16,150 nucleotides of DNA, from NCBI GenBank assembly GCA_038317685.1, contig JBBQBQ010000059.1, positions 1-16,150 of the forward strand, given 5' to 3'. The translations under genes were made by a program, and so were the position numbers. This DNA is from JBBQBQ01 sp038317685 (GTDB taxonomy: Bacteria; Desulfobacterota; Desulfuromonadia; Desulfuromonadales; DDH964). Position 1 is the stretch's first letter, and every line of letters starts with the position of its first letter. Positions 6,507-14,039 of the stretch are shown piece by piece. A model generated the notes under the pieces. It had not been told where the DNA came from and searched no databases. It saw only the letters and a list, made by a program, of their open reading frames with translations.

Positions 6507-7580
6507 ATGAACGCCCTCCCTCCTCCACCCTTAAGAACCAGGCTCTGGGCCCTCTGCACCTCCCTGAAGGCGGCCATCGTCCTTGCCAGCCTGGCGACCC
6601 TGCTGGCCATGGGCGGTTCGCTGGTCATCCATTTCAATCCGCAACTCTTCGGCGATCTCGACCAGCGCACCCTCGGCAGCTGGCTCGCCGCCAACCTCCC
6701 CGGCCATCCGTTCCGAGCCGGCTGGCTGGTGCTGCTGACCGTGCTGATGGTCCTTCTGGCCGGCAACACCTTGTGCTGTTTTTTCGACTGGCTATTCCGT
6801 CTGCGGGCGCGCTGGCGCAAACTCGGCGAATACCTCCTTCATCTCGGCTTTCTGTTGATCGTGACGGGTTACCTGTGGGGGAGCGTGGCGGGTGACCGCT
6901 CCAGCGGCAACCAACTCCGCGAAGGCGAAACCGTCCCCCTGTCCGGGAAACCAGGCTGGTATCTGCGGCTCGACCGCTTCGAAGCGGTCCCGGGCCCGGG
7001 GGGGCGCCCCGTCGATATGCGCAGTTCGGTCACCCTGCTCCATGGCGATCAGCCCGAAAAAAGCGCGACGATTCGCATCAATCACCCGCTGCTCTGGGAG
7101 GATCTGGTGATTCTGCCGGAAAGTTTCGGCCGGTCACCCTCCGGGTTTCGATTCCTCGCCGCCGGGGGCCGTTCCATCGACCTTGGCCCCGGGACCGTCG
7201 CCAGGATCGCCCGCGGGGTGGAGTTGCAGGTTCTGGACTTTTACCCCGACAGCGTCGTCGATGGTGCCGGACGGACCCTGCGGCGGGGCGAGACCTTGGT
7301 TGATCCGGCCTTGCGACTGGCACTGGTCAAGGCCGACGGAACCCGATGGACCGGCTGGTACCGGCTGAGGACGGGGGTCCCTGCCGAATTGGCCGGTCTC
7401 GGCCTTGACCTGCAGCCCCGGGAACCGCTCTTCCAAACCTTCACGGTCCTGACCATCAACCGTGATCCGGGGGCGCGGCTGGCCTTAAGCGGAGCGGCAG
7501 CCATGCTGCTCGGGACGACCCTGGCGCTGGTCTCCTTCTACCGCAAGCGGCGGCTCGGAGACCGCCCGTCGATCACCTGA
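6507..7580 (+). CDS. resB: System II cytochrome c assembly protein ResB (Ccs1)
   Basis: This 357-aa ResB/Ccs1-family protein is the partner of CcsA in cytochrome c maturation. Three membrane segments lie at about 22-40, 71-93 and 108-127, with the family HLGFLLIVTGYLWGS sequence (112-126) carrying a conserved histidine. A periplasmic domain (about 128-320) follows, with the typical late WYLRLDRFE and LPESFG segments, and a last membrane helix (325-345) ends in a positive cytoplasmic tail (RKRR). It is shorter than Bacillus ResB (about 540 aa) but near the size of forms in anaerobic Deltaproteobacteria. It starts 3 nt after ccsA, so the two are co-transcribed and probably translationally coupled. 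No cytochrome gene is in the window. Confidence 0.88.
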   Translation: MNALPPPPLRTRLWALCTSLKAAIVLASLATLLAMGGSLVIHFNPQLFGDLDQRTLGSWLAANLPGHPFRAGWLVLLTVLMVLLAGNTLCCFFDWLFRLRARWRKLGEYLLHLGFLLIVTGYLWGSVAGDRSSGNQLREGETVPLSGKPGWYLRLDRFEAVPGPGGRPVDMRSSVTLLHGDQPEKSATIRINHPLLWEDLVILPESFGRSPSGFRFLAAGGRSIDLGPGTVARIARGVELQVLDFYPDSVVDGAGRTLRRGETLVDPALRLALVKADGTRWTGWYRLRTGVPAELAGLGLDLQPREPLFQTFTVLTINRDPGARLALSGAAAMLLGTTLALVSFYRKRRLGDRPSIT

Positions 7581-7601
7581 AGAAAACCAGGGAAATCCTT
7601 C

Positions 7602-7629
7602 GCTTCGGCAACTTCCGGCTTGCCGAAGC
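7602..7629 (+). terminator. Hairpin after resB, possible terminator
   Basis: A perfect 10-bp stem, GCTTCGGCAA (7602-7611) and TTGCCGAAGC (7620-7629), encloses an 8-nt loop. It is 22 nt past the resB stop and followed by the T-rich TTCTGATTGTT, so it may end the ccsA-resB transcript. Its 3' arm also holds the -35 box of a candidate promoter for the next gene. Confidence 0.55.
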
Positions 7630-7648
7630 TTCTGATTGTTCATATATT
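7620..7648 (+). promoter_or_regulatory. Candidate promoter of the DUF4388 / receiver-GAF / yqaA cluster
   Basis: TTGCCG (7620-7625) is separated by 17 nt from TATATT (7643-7648), in an unusually AT-rich island (about 7630-7675) within GC-rich DNA. A transcript starting near 7655 would lead into the gene at 7712. A second TATATT at 7652 has no good -35. The -35 box overlaps the hairpin at 7602-7629. Confidence 0.45.
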
Positions 7649-7711
7649 TGGTATATTGTTGTTTTTCCTTCTTTGCGAGCGGTCATGCACCCTTGTTTCG
7701 ACATCCCTGTC

Positions 7712-9352
7712 ATGAAGATTCGCAGCCTGTGCCTGGTCTTTTTGGGGTTGCTGCTCCTCCCGGTCGGAGTGGAGGCGGGACTCACTCTCGGCGTGGTCTC
7801 CGCTCTGGACGCGGTCCGGGTCGGGGTCGACTCGCCGGCCGCCGCCGCCGCCCTTTCCACAGACAGTTACCGGCAGTGGCTGGCCCGCCAGGCCTGGACC
7901 AACCCGCCCCCTCCTCGTCCGGGTCCGGCCGAAGTCGAGATTCTGACCGCCGCCGAGCGCAGCGCCGAACCACCAGCTCCGGTCCCGGCGGACCGGGTCG
8001 CCGCAGCACCGGAGAGGACGGCACCGGCCCCCGAAGAGGACCCTTTGACTCCCGCCGAACGCCTGGCAGAGGCGCCCCCTTCAAACCCTCGGGCACGGCT
8101 GGTTTCCAAACCGAAACCGGCCGCATCGGCCATGACTTCAGCGGTTCGCAGCTCGGCAGCCAAGGCGGTCCCCCAAGCAGCACCCTTAACTCCCAACTTG
8201 GCCCCACCGCCGGCTCCCGTGGTTCAGGCGCCCGTCGTCCCACCAGCCGAATCGCCGGCCGTGGTGAAAAGTCCCCCGGTTCCCCTCCCGCCGCCAACGG
8301 ACCATCCTGTGCCGACGCCGGAGCCCCTTTGGCCATACTGGCTGGCGGCAGCCATGGCCCTGGTCGCCTTGCTCGAAGGCATGCTCCTTTTCCGGAGGAA
8401 ACATCGCGAAGCGATTCCGGCCACTCCGGTCCAGGTTTCGGCCCGCCTTGACTCCCAGCCGATTTCAGAACCGCAGCTCCCACCGGAGGAGCCGGCAAGG
8501 ACTCCAACGCCGACGCTGGAACCGGTCGTTTTAGATGAGGTCGTAACCTCCCCGGAAGAGCTTGACCCTTCCCAGGCACAACTGAACATGACTGGAGACC
8601 TGGATGCCTTCCGGGTCCCGCTGCTGCTGCAGCTTATCGCCTCCCAGGACGCCCCGGGAACCCTGGTCATCCAATGCAGCCATTCTGAAAAACGCCTGCA
8701 TTTCCGCACCGGGAAGATTTCTTCGGCGGTCTCCCTGAACCGCGCCGGGCATGAGGCCTCGGGCTTCCTCATGAACAAGCTCGGCTACCTGCTCATCCGC
8801 CAGGGAAAAATCAGCGAGGCCGAACGTGACCAGGCCCTGGAGTTCTGCGAATTGAACCCATCCAAAAGGATTGGAGAGGCGCTGATCGATCTCGGCATTA
8901 TCAATCGCAGCGAACTCCGGGACGCCCTGCGACGCCAGGCCGAAGGGGTGATCTTTTCCCTCTTCATCTTCCCCGAGGGGCAATTCGAGTTCCTCCCCGG
9001 AGACAAGATCCTGGCGCGGGACGACGATCTCGGCATCGACGTCGAAGACTTGCTGGAGGAAGCGAACCGGCACGAAGCCGAGTGGGCGAAACTTCGCCGC
9101 ACCATCCCGATCCTCGATACGGTCCTGGAATTCGCTGCCGGCGGCCGGGAAAAACTCAACAATGCCCGGGTGACCGTTCACCAGAAACTGGTCCTGTCTC
9201 TGGTCGACGGACATCGCTCCATCCAGGCGATCTGCATTGAGTCGACCATGCTCGACTTTGAAGTCTATAATTTCCTTTACTTGATGGTAAATGCCCGTAT
9301 TCTTAAGCCGGTCGATGCGGGTATCGACCCATCCCAGGGGCTGGACTTATGA
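7712..9352 (+). CDS. Membrane-anchored DUF4388 (PATAN-type) protein with MshEN-like repeats
   Basis: This 546-aa protein has no firm function. A signal peptide (MKIRS, then a hydrophobic run to about 22) leads to a periplasmic Pro/Ala-rich, low-complexity region (about 63-205), one membrane helix (about 207-226, followed by RRKHR), a second Pro-rich linker, and a cytoplasmic DUF4388 domain starting LNMTGDLDAF (291-300). Inside it are two adjacent 24-residue segments, K356-C379 and R386-Q409, that fit the MshEN c-di-GMP motif (K/R-L/I-G, a central G, then A-L). The ATG at 7712 is chosen because it begins the signal peptide; ATG 7685 or TTG 7673 would only lengthen the N-terminus, and no start has a strong ribosome site. 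Its stop overlaps the next start (ATGA), so the products are probably coupled. A scaffold or sensor role in polar or motility signalling is inference. Confidence 0.72.
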   Translation: MKIRSLCLVFLGLLLLPVGVEAGLTLGVVSALDAVRVGVDSPAAAAALSTDSYRQWLARQAWTNPPPPRPGPAEVEILTAAERSAEPPAPVPADRVAAAPERTAPAPEEDPLTPAERLAEAPPSNPRARLVSKPKPAASAMTSAVRSSAAKAVPQAAPLTPNLAPPPAPVVQAPVVPPAESPAVVKSPPVPLPPPTDHPVPTPEPLWPYWLAAAMALVALLEGMLLFRRKHREAIPATPVQVSARLDSQPISEPQLPPEEPARTPTPTLEPVVLDEVVTSPEELDPSQAQLNMTGDLDAFRVPLLLQLIASQDAPGTLVIQCSHSEKRLHFRTGKISSAVSLNRAGHEASGFLMNKLGYLLIRQGKISEAERDQALEFCELNPSKRIGEALIDLGIINRSELRDALRRQAEGVIFSLFIFPEGQFEFLPGDKILARDDDLGIDVEDLLEEANRHEAEWAKLRRTIPILDTVLEFAAGGREKLNNARVTVHQKLVLSLVDGHRSIQAICIESTMLDFEVYNFLYLMVNARILKPVDAGIDPSQGLDL

Positions 9353-10368
9353 ACGCAAAAGCCAAGCTCTCCGACCCGGAACGACCGGACGACAACCGCC
9401 TCCTGATCGTCGATCATGCCGAAGATCGGCGCCTGGCTCTGCAACAGTTGCTTCGGGACCGGCAGATCGTCGCCCTGGAGGCGGAGAGCTGCGAAGAGGC
9501 CCTCGACATTTTGGCGAGGGAGCCGATCCATCTGGTCCTGACCGAAACCGAACTGCCGACCAAGAGCGGACTCTTCCTGTTGCAGAAGGTCAAACAGAAA
9601 CACCCTGATACCGAAGTCATCCTCATCACCCACAACGCCTCGTCCTACAACCTGCTGCAGGCTCTGCGCAATGGGGCCTACGACTTCATCGTGCGGCCTA
9701 TTGACACCAGTGAAATCCTCTACAACGCCCTCGACCGGGCCTTCAGCCATATCCAGCTGCGCCGTCAGAACAGCCAACTCCTCACCGATCTGGCTCAGAG
9801 GAACCGCGACCTTTCGCAGAGCCTGAAGATGTTCAAGGCTCTCAATGCTTCCATCGAGCGGGTGACGGCGGCCGGTGATATCGAAACCTTGTTCATGGAG
9901 CTGCTGACTTCGGCGATGAACGAACTGCAGATTCGGCGGGGCTTTTTGGCCCTGATCGACCGCAGCAATGACCAGCTCTCTCTCAAGGTCGGTGCCGGCA
10001 TTCCCACCTCGGTCTGCCGCCAGTATGCATCAGGGCTCCCCAAGGGGCTCTGCTCCGCCATTGTCAAACGTGCCAAACCGCTGTTGATTTCCGGCGACCT
10101 GCCGCCCAGGCTGGCGGCCCTGGTCGATCCGGACGAGCTGCATGGCCTGCTGGCACCACCCGGGCTCCTGGCCGCCCCCCTGCTCCTCGGAGAGCGGGTC
10201 GTCGGGTTGGTTGTCCTCTCCGGAAGCCCCAAGGACCAGCCCTTTACCGAACACGAAATGCACTTCCTCATTCAACTGTCCCACCACGCCGCGCTGGCCC
10301 TCGAAAAGGCCGGCATCATCCACCAGCTCAAGCGCGGCCGGCCATCCAGCCAGGCGTCCATGGCCTGA
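9349..10368 (+). CDS. Pseudo-receiver plus GAF domain signalling protein
   Basis: This 339-aa cytoplasmic protein has an N-terminal response-regulator receiver fold (about 17-132), a helical linker (132-165, probably coiled coil, charged and Gln/Leu-rich), and a GAF domain (about 170-322) ending in an LKRG tail. No DNA-binding, GGDEF, kinase or HD domain follows. The receiver is degenerate: the phosphoacceptor Asp is replaced by Glu (E66 in VLTETELP), the second acidic residue of the DD pair is H23, and the conserved Lys is R116 (IVRPID). T94 is kept. Phosphorylation is therefore unlikely, and E66 could mimic the active state. The start overlaps the DUF4388 stop by 4 bases, and yqaA follows after 8 nt. 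The GAF ligand is unknown. Confidence 0.85.
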   Translation: MNAKAKLSDPERPDDNRLLIVDHAEDRRLALQQLLRDRQIVALEAESCEEALDILAREPIHLVLTETELPTKSGLFLLQKVKQKHPDTEVILITHNASSYNLLQALRNGAYDFIVRPIDTSEILYNALDRAFSHIQLRRQNSQLLTDLAQRNRDLSQSLKMFKALNASIERVTAAGDIETLFMELLTSAMNELQIRRGFLALIDRSNDQLSLKVGAGIPTSVCRQYASGLPKGLCSAIVKRAKPLLISGDLPPRLAALVDPDELHGLLAPPGLLAAPLLLGERVVGLVVLSGSPKDQPFTEHEMHFLIQLSHHAALALEKAGIIHQLKRGRPSSQASMA

Positions 10369-10376
10369 TCCCGGGC

Positions 10377-10829
10377 ATGGAGTTCCTGGCGACCGCCCCC
10401 TATACCGGCCTCTACCTCCTCAGCTTCCTGGCGGCGACCCTCCTCCCGCTGGGGTCCGAATGGCTGCTGGTGACCCTCCTCCTCAAGGGTCTGCCGGCCC
10501 CGACCCTGATCGCCGTCGCCACCCTCGGCAACACCCTCGGCGCCTGTACCACCTATGTCATCGGCCGTTGGGGGAGCGACTGTCTGGAACGACGCGTGCT
10601 GCGCATCGACAACCTTCAGCGGGCCCGGGCCGAACGGTTTTATCGCCGCTTCGGCTGCTGGTCCCTCCTCCTCTCCTGGCTGCCGGTCATCGGGGACCCC
10701 CTTTGCCTGGTCGGGGGTCTGCTGCGCGTTCCCTTCCGTTATTTCCTCCCCTTGACCGCCGCCGGCAAGTTCGGCCGCTACCTGGCGCTGGCCTTGCTGG
10801 TGGGGGGCGGTCAGGCGGCCTTCGGCTAG
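10377..10829 (+). CDS. YqaA-family inner-membrane protein (DedA/VTT-like)
   Basis: This 150-aa hydrophobic protein resembles E. coli YqaA, a small relative of the DedA/VTT superfamily. Family signs are FLAATLLPLGSEWLLVTLLL (17-36), the GNTLGACTTYVIGRWG turn (51-66), and a C-terminal hydrophobic block after the basic FRYF segment. About four membrane segments are expected. DedA/VTT relatives are linked to lipid transport or membrane homeostasis, but YqaA itself has no settled function. It starts 8 nt after the receiver-GAF stop, so it is probably in the same transcript; this may be mere co-transcription. No clear ribosome site is seen, which fits translational coupling. A strong terminator follows. 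Confidence 0.8.
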   Translation: MEFLATAPYTGLYLLSFLAATLLPLGSEWLLVTLLLKGLPAPTLIAVATLGNTLGACTTYVIGRWGSDCLERRVLRIDNLQRARAERFYRRFGCWSLLLSWLPVIGDPLCLVGGLLRVPFRYFLPLTAAGKFGRYLALALLVGGGQAAFG

Positions 10830-10838
10830 ATAAAGCAA

Positions 10839-10868
10839 GGGCGGGAGGCCCGTAATGGCCTCCCGCCC
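10839..10868. terminator. Bidirectional terminator between yqaA and dxs
   Basis: A perfect 12-bp GC-rich stem, GGGCGGGAGGCC (10839-10850) and GGCCTCCCGCCC (10857-10868), with a 6-nt loop lies 9 nt past the yqaA stop and 47 nt past the dxs stop. On the minus strand it is followed by TTGCTTTAT, on the plus strand by GCATTCTTCC. It most likely ends both converging transcripts. Confidence 0.8.
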
Positions 10869-10915
10869 GCATTCTTCCAGATGTTCCCGCCCCCAAGGCC
10901 GGATCAGGCCCGCCC

Positions 10916-12838
10916 TCACCCAATCCCGGCGGCAAGCCCGGGCCGCCGCCGAACCTGGGCCGACGATGTTCCGACAAAGCTCCGGATCCGGGCGGCCATC
11001 CCGGGTGCATCCAGGCCGTAGCGGGCCAGGAGCTGCCCTTGAGTCCCCTGTTCCACGAAGGCGTCGGGGAGACCGAGGCGCAAGATCGGGCAGAGGATTC
11101 CGGCATCACCCAAGAGTTCCAGGACCGCCGACCCGAATCCCCCCTGCAGGGCATTTTCTTCGATGGTCACGACCAGGCCGGTGCGCCGGGCCTCGGCGAC
11201 CAGGAGTTCCTCGTCGAGCGGCTTCAGAAAGCGGGGATCGACGACCGCCAGAAAGATTCCTTCGGTTGCCAGTTCGGCCGCAACCTGAAGGGCCGTGCCG
11301 ACCATGGTGCCGATGGCGAAGATCACTCCGTCCTGACCGTCTCGCAGCTTCTCCCCGCGCCCGATCGGCAGCGGTTCGGCCGGCGCCGTCAGATCGAGGC
11401 CGAGTCCGTTCCCCCGCGGGTAGCGAAAAGCGAAGGGCCCGTCGGCTTGCAGGGCGGTGACCATGACCCGCCGCAGCAACGCTTCGTCACTGGGGACCGC
11501 AAAGGTCAGGTTGGGGATGTGGCGCAGATAGGAAAGGTCGAAGACCCCGTGATGGGTCGGTCCGTCGGCGCCGACCAGCCCCCCCCGGTCCATGGCTAGG
11601 ACGACCGGCAGGTTCTGCAGGCAAACATCATGCAGAACGTTGTCGTAGGCGCGCTGCATAAAGGTGGAGTAGAGGGCGACGACCGGCCGCATCCCCCGAC
11701 AGGCGAGGCCGGCGGCGAAGGTCACGGCGTGCTGCTCGGCGATACCGACGTCGAAGAAACGGCCCGGGAAACGCTCGGCAAACTGGTTCAATCCGGTCCC
11801 GTCGGGCATGGCCGCGGTGATCGCCACGATCCGTTGGTCCTGCTCCGCCAGCTCAACCAGGGTGCGCCCGAAGATGGTTGTGTAGCTGGCCGCCCCGCCC
11901 TTGGCGCCCTCTGCCACCTGGCCACTGGCCCGATCAAAGGGGCCGACCCCGTGAAAGAGAGACGGGGAGCGTTCGGCCGGGAGATAGCCCTTCCCCTTCT
12001 TGGTGACGACATGGACCAGTCGCGGCCCTTTGAGGCGCATGACATTGCCGAGGGTCTCGATCAGGTCGTCGAGATGATGGCCGTCGAGAGGACCAACGTA
12101 ATCGAAGCCGAAGGCTTCGAAGAGCATCCCCGGAGTCAAAAAGCCCTTGACCGATTCCTCGGCCCGCCGCGCCAGGTAGACCAGATCCTTCCCGATGCGC
12201 GGGACGGTGCCGAGGAAATGCTCCGTCTCGCGCCGCAAGCGGACGAAAAGGTCCGAGGTCATCTTGCGGTTGAGAAAGGAGGAGATCGCCCCGACATTGG
12301 GTGCAATCGACATATCGTTGTCGTTGAGGATGACAATCAGGTCCTTCTTCAGATGGCCGGCCTGATTGAGGGCCTCGAAGGCGAGTCCGGCGGTCAGCGA
12401 CCCGTCGCCGATGACCGCCACCACCTTTTCAGTGCCGCCGCAGGCATCCCGGGCTGCCGCCATCCCCAAGGCGGCCGAGATCGAGGTGCTCGAATGACCG
12501 ACATCGAAGCAGTCATGGGGGCTTTCCTGACGCTTGGGGAAACCGCTGAGTCCATCGAGTTGGCGCAAAGTGGCAAAACGATCTCCGCGGCCGGTGAGGA
12601 GCTTGTGGGCATACGCCTGATGACCGACATCCCAGACGATCTTGTCGGTCGGGGAATCGAGGACCCGGTGGAGAGCGATGGTCAGCTCCACCACGCCGAG
12701 AGAACTGGCGAGGTGGCCACCGGTGTGGGCAACGGTGGTGAGGATGGCATCCCGCAACTCTTCAGCCAACTCCACAAGTTGGTCGTTGCTCAAAGTCTTG
12801 AGATCCGCCGGTCCCTTGAGATTCTCAAGTATGCTCAT
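10916..12838 (-). CDS. dxs: 1-deoxy-D-xylulose-5-phosphate synthase
   Basis: This 640-aa thiamine-diphosphate enzyme condenses pyruvate and glyceraldehyde 3-phosphate to DXP, the entry step of the MEP isoprenoid pathway and a source for thiamine and pyridoxal. Family features are HTGGHLASSLG (38-48), VWDVGHQAYAHKLL (68-81), the ThDP site GDGSLTAG (144-151) with NDNDMSI (172-178), FDVGIAEQHAVTFAAGLA with the catalytic Glu, and DRGGLVGADGPTHHG. Length is normal for the family. The start is ATG 12838, 14 nt after ispA, with AAAGG upstream. It is the last gene of the xseA-to-dxs run. The order ispA-dxs is widespread, so the assignment is very secure. Nothing unusual is seen. Confidence 0.97.
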   Translation of the reverse strand: MSILENLKGPADLKTLSNDQLVELAEELRDAILTTVAHTGGHLASSLGVVELTIALHRVLDSPTDKIVWDVGHQAYAHKLLTGRGDRFATLRQLDGLSGFPKRQESPHDCFDVGHSSTSISAALGMAAARDACGGTEKVVAVIGDGSLTAGLAFEALNQAGHLKKDLIVILNDNDMSIAPNVGAISSFLNRKMTSDLFVRLRRETEHFLGTVPRIGKDLVYLARRAEESVKGFLTPGMLFEAFGFDYVGPLDGHHLDDLIETLGNVMRLKGPRLVHVVTKKGKGYLPAERSPSLFHGVGPFDRASGQVAEGAKGGAASYTTIFGRTLVELAEQDQRIVAITAAMPDGTGLNQFAERFPGRFFDVGIAEQHAVTFAAGLACRGMRPVVALYSTFMQRAYDNVLHDVCLQNLPVVLAMDRGGLVGADGPTHHGVFDLSYLRHIPNLTFAVPSDEALLRRVMVTALQADGPFAFRYPRGNGLGLDLTAPAEPLPIGRGEKLRDGQDGVIFAIGTMVGTALQVAAELATEGIFLAVVDPRFLKPLDEELLVAEARRTGLVVTIEENALQGGFGSAVLELLGDAGILCPILRLGLPDAFVEQGTQGQLLARYGLDAPGMAARIRSFVGTSSAQVRRRPGLAAGIG

Positions 12839-12852
12839 GGTCGATCAGCCTT

Positions 12853-13743
12853 TCAGCAGCTGCGGTCGATGATGAAATGGGCGATCTGTCGGAGCGGTTC
12901 GGCGGCGGCCCCCAGGGGCTTCAAGGCTCCGACCGCCAGATCGCGCAGCTCGCGGGCTCGGCCGCGAGATTCCTCAAGACCGAGGAGGGCGACGTAAGTC
13001 GCTTTGCCCCGCGCCTGGTCACTGCCGACATCCTTGCCGATGACGGCCTGGTCACCGACCACGTCGAGGATATCGTCGGCCACCTGGAAAGCCAGCCCGG
13101 TCGCCTCGCCATAGCGGCTGAGAGCGGCGAAGGCTGCTTCGTCGGCTCCGCCAAGGAGGGCGCCGCACTGGATAGAGGCCAGAATCAAGGCGCCGGTCTT
13201 GTGGGTGTGAATATATTCGAGGGTCGGCAGGTCGATCTCTTTCCCTTCCGATTCCATGTCGACCACCTGACCCCCGACCATCCCCATCGACCCGGCACAG
13301 CGGGCCAGGGTGTGCATGACCTGCAACTGGACAGCGGGGGGAATCGCCCCTTGCCGATCCGGGTGGCTGAGCAGGACAAAGGCCTCGGTCAGCAGGCCGT
13401 CCCCGGCCAGGATCGCCGTCGCCTCGCCAAAGACCTTGTGATTGGTCGGCCGGCCGCGCCGGAAATCGTCATCGTCCATCGCCGGCAGATCATCGTGGAT
13501 AAGGGAGTAGGTGTGGATCATCTCCATGGCACAGGCCGCCGGCAGGGCCGTAACGGCCTCACCGCCGACCGCCTCGCAGGCGGCCATCATCAGTACCGGG
13601 CGAATCCGTTTGCCGCCTGCGAAGACCGAATAGCGCATGGCTTGGTGCAGGCTGCCGGGGAGGTGGTCCTCGCCGGGGAGAAAGCGGTCGAGGCCCTGAT
13701 CGATCAGGAGCTGGCGATCTGCCAGGTAGGCTTTCAAATCCAT
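12853..13743 (-). CDS. ispA: Farnesyl diphosphate synthase (short-chain prenyltransferase)
   Basis: This 296-aa trans-isoprenyl diphosphate synthase joins DMAPP/GPP and IPP, most likely to farnesyl diphosphate, for quinone side chains and undecaprenyl carriers. The first Asp-rich motif is DDLPAMD (84-90), the second DDILD (223-227), and the substrate-binding GGKRIRP (43-49) is intact. The residues before the first motif (TYSLIH) and the two-residue insert match E. coli IspA, which supports a C15 product. An upstream TTG at 13770 would extend it, but ATG 13743 is preferred because it has AAGGAAGG/GAGG upstream and begins the family N-terminus. It lies 4 nt after xseB, with its ribosome site inside the xseB end, so coupling is likely. 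Product length is inferred. Confidence 0.94.
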   Translation of the reverse strand: MDLKAYLADRQLLIDQGLDRFLPGEDHLPGSLHQAMRYSVFAGGKRIRPVLMMAACEAVGGEAVTALPAACAMEMIHTYSLIHDDLPAMDDDDFRRGRPTNHKVFGEATAILAGDGLLTEAFVLLSHPDRQGAIPPAVQLQVMHTLARCAGSMGMVGGQVVDMESEGKEIDLPTLEYIHTHKTGALILASIQCGALLGGADEAAFAALSRYGEATGLAFQVADDILDVVGDQAVIGKDVGSDQARGKATYVALLGLEESRGRARELRDLAVGALKPLGAAAEPLRQIAHFIIDRSC

Positions 13744-13747
13744 CGCC

Positions 13748-13987
13748 TCAGCCTTCCTTGAAAGGCTCAAGATGGAGGTCGCCGTTACGGTCCTTCAGGA
13801 GCAGTTCCACTCGGGTTTCCACCTCCTTGAGAAGGGTTTGACAGCGGCCGGCGCTCTTCACCCCTTCTTCGAAACAGCTCAAGGCCTCTTCCAGGGGAAG
13901 ATCCCCCTGCTCCAAACGTTCCACAGCCCCCTCCAAACTCTTCAGGGTCGCTTCGAAAGTCTCCATCTCGGGTTTTTTCCGCGCCAT
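13748..13987 (-). CDS. xseB: Exodeoxyribonuclease VII small subunit
   Basis: This protein of about 79 aa is the small subunit of exonuclease VII, which with XseA degrades single-stranded DNA from both ends. It shows the family pattern: FEATLKSLEGAVERLEQGDLPLEEAL and the FEEGVK segment, predicted as two helices that bind XseA's coiled coil. The start at ATG 13987 gives the family N-terminus MARKKPE and a good AGGAAAGG spacing; ATG 13993 would add two residues and is also possible. It ends 4 nt before ispA. It is separated from xseA by an M23 peptidase gene, an uncommon arrangement. Confidence 0.92.
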   Translation of the reverse strand: MARKKPEMETFEATLKSLEGAVERLEQGDLPLEEALSCFEEGVKSAGRCQTLLKEVETRVELLLKDRNGDLHLEPFKEG

Positions 13988-14039
13988 TTTCATCCTTTCC
14001 TGCCGGGTCTTCCATTATCGGCGGGCCACCGGCGGGGAG

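Noticed and set aside
7636..8451. Alternative plus-strand frame over the N-terminal part of the DUF4388 gene
   Set aside because: It is Gly/Ser/Arg-rich with no domain, while the chosen frame has a signal peptide, membrane helix and DUF4388. The Pro/Ala-rich coding region naturally opens other frames.
11630..12997. 455-aa plus-strand open frame opposite dxs and the end of ispA
   Set aside because: The minus strand encodes a clear Dxs and IspA. The plus-strand translation has no domain and reflects high-GC third-position bias.
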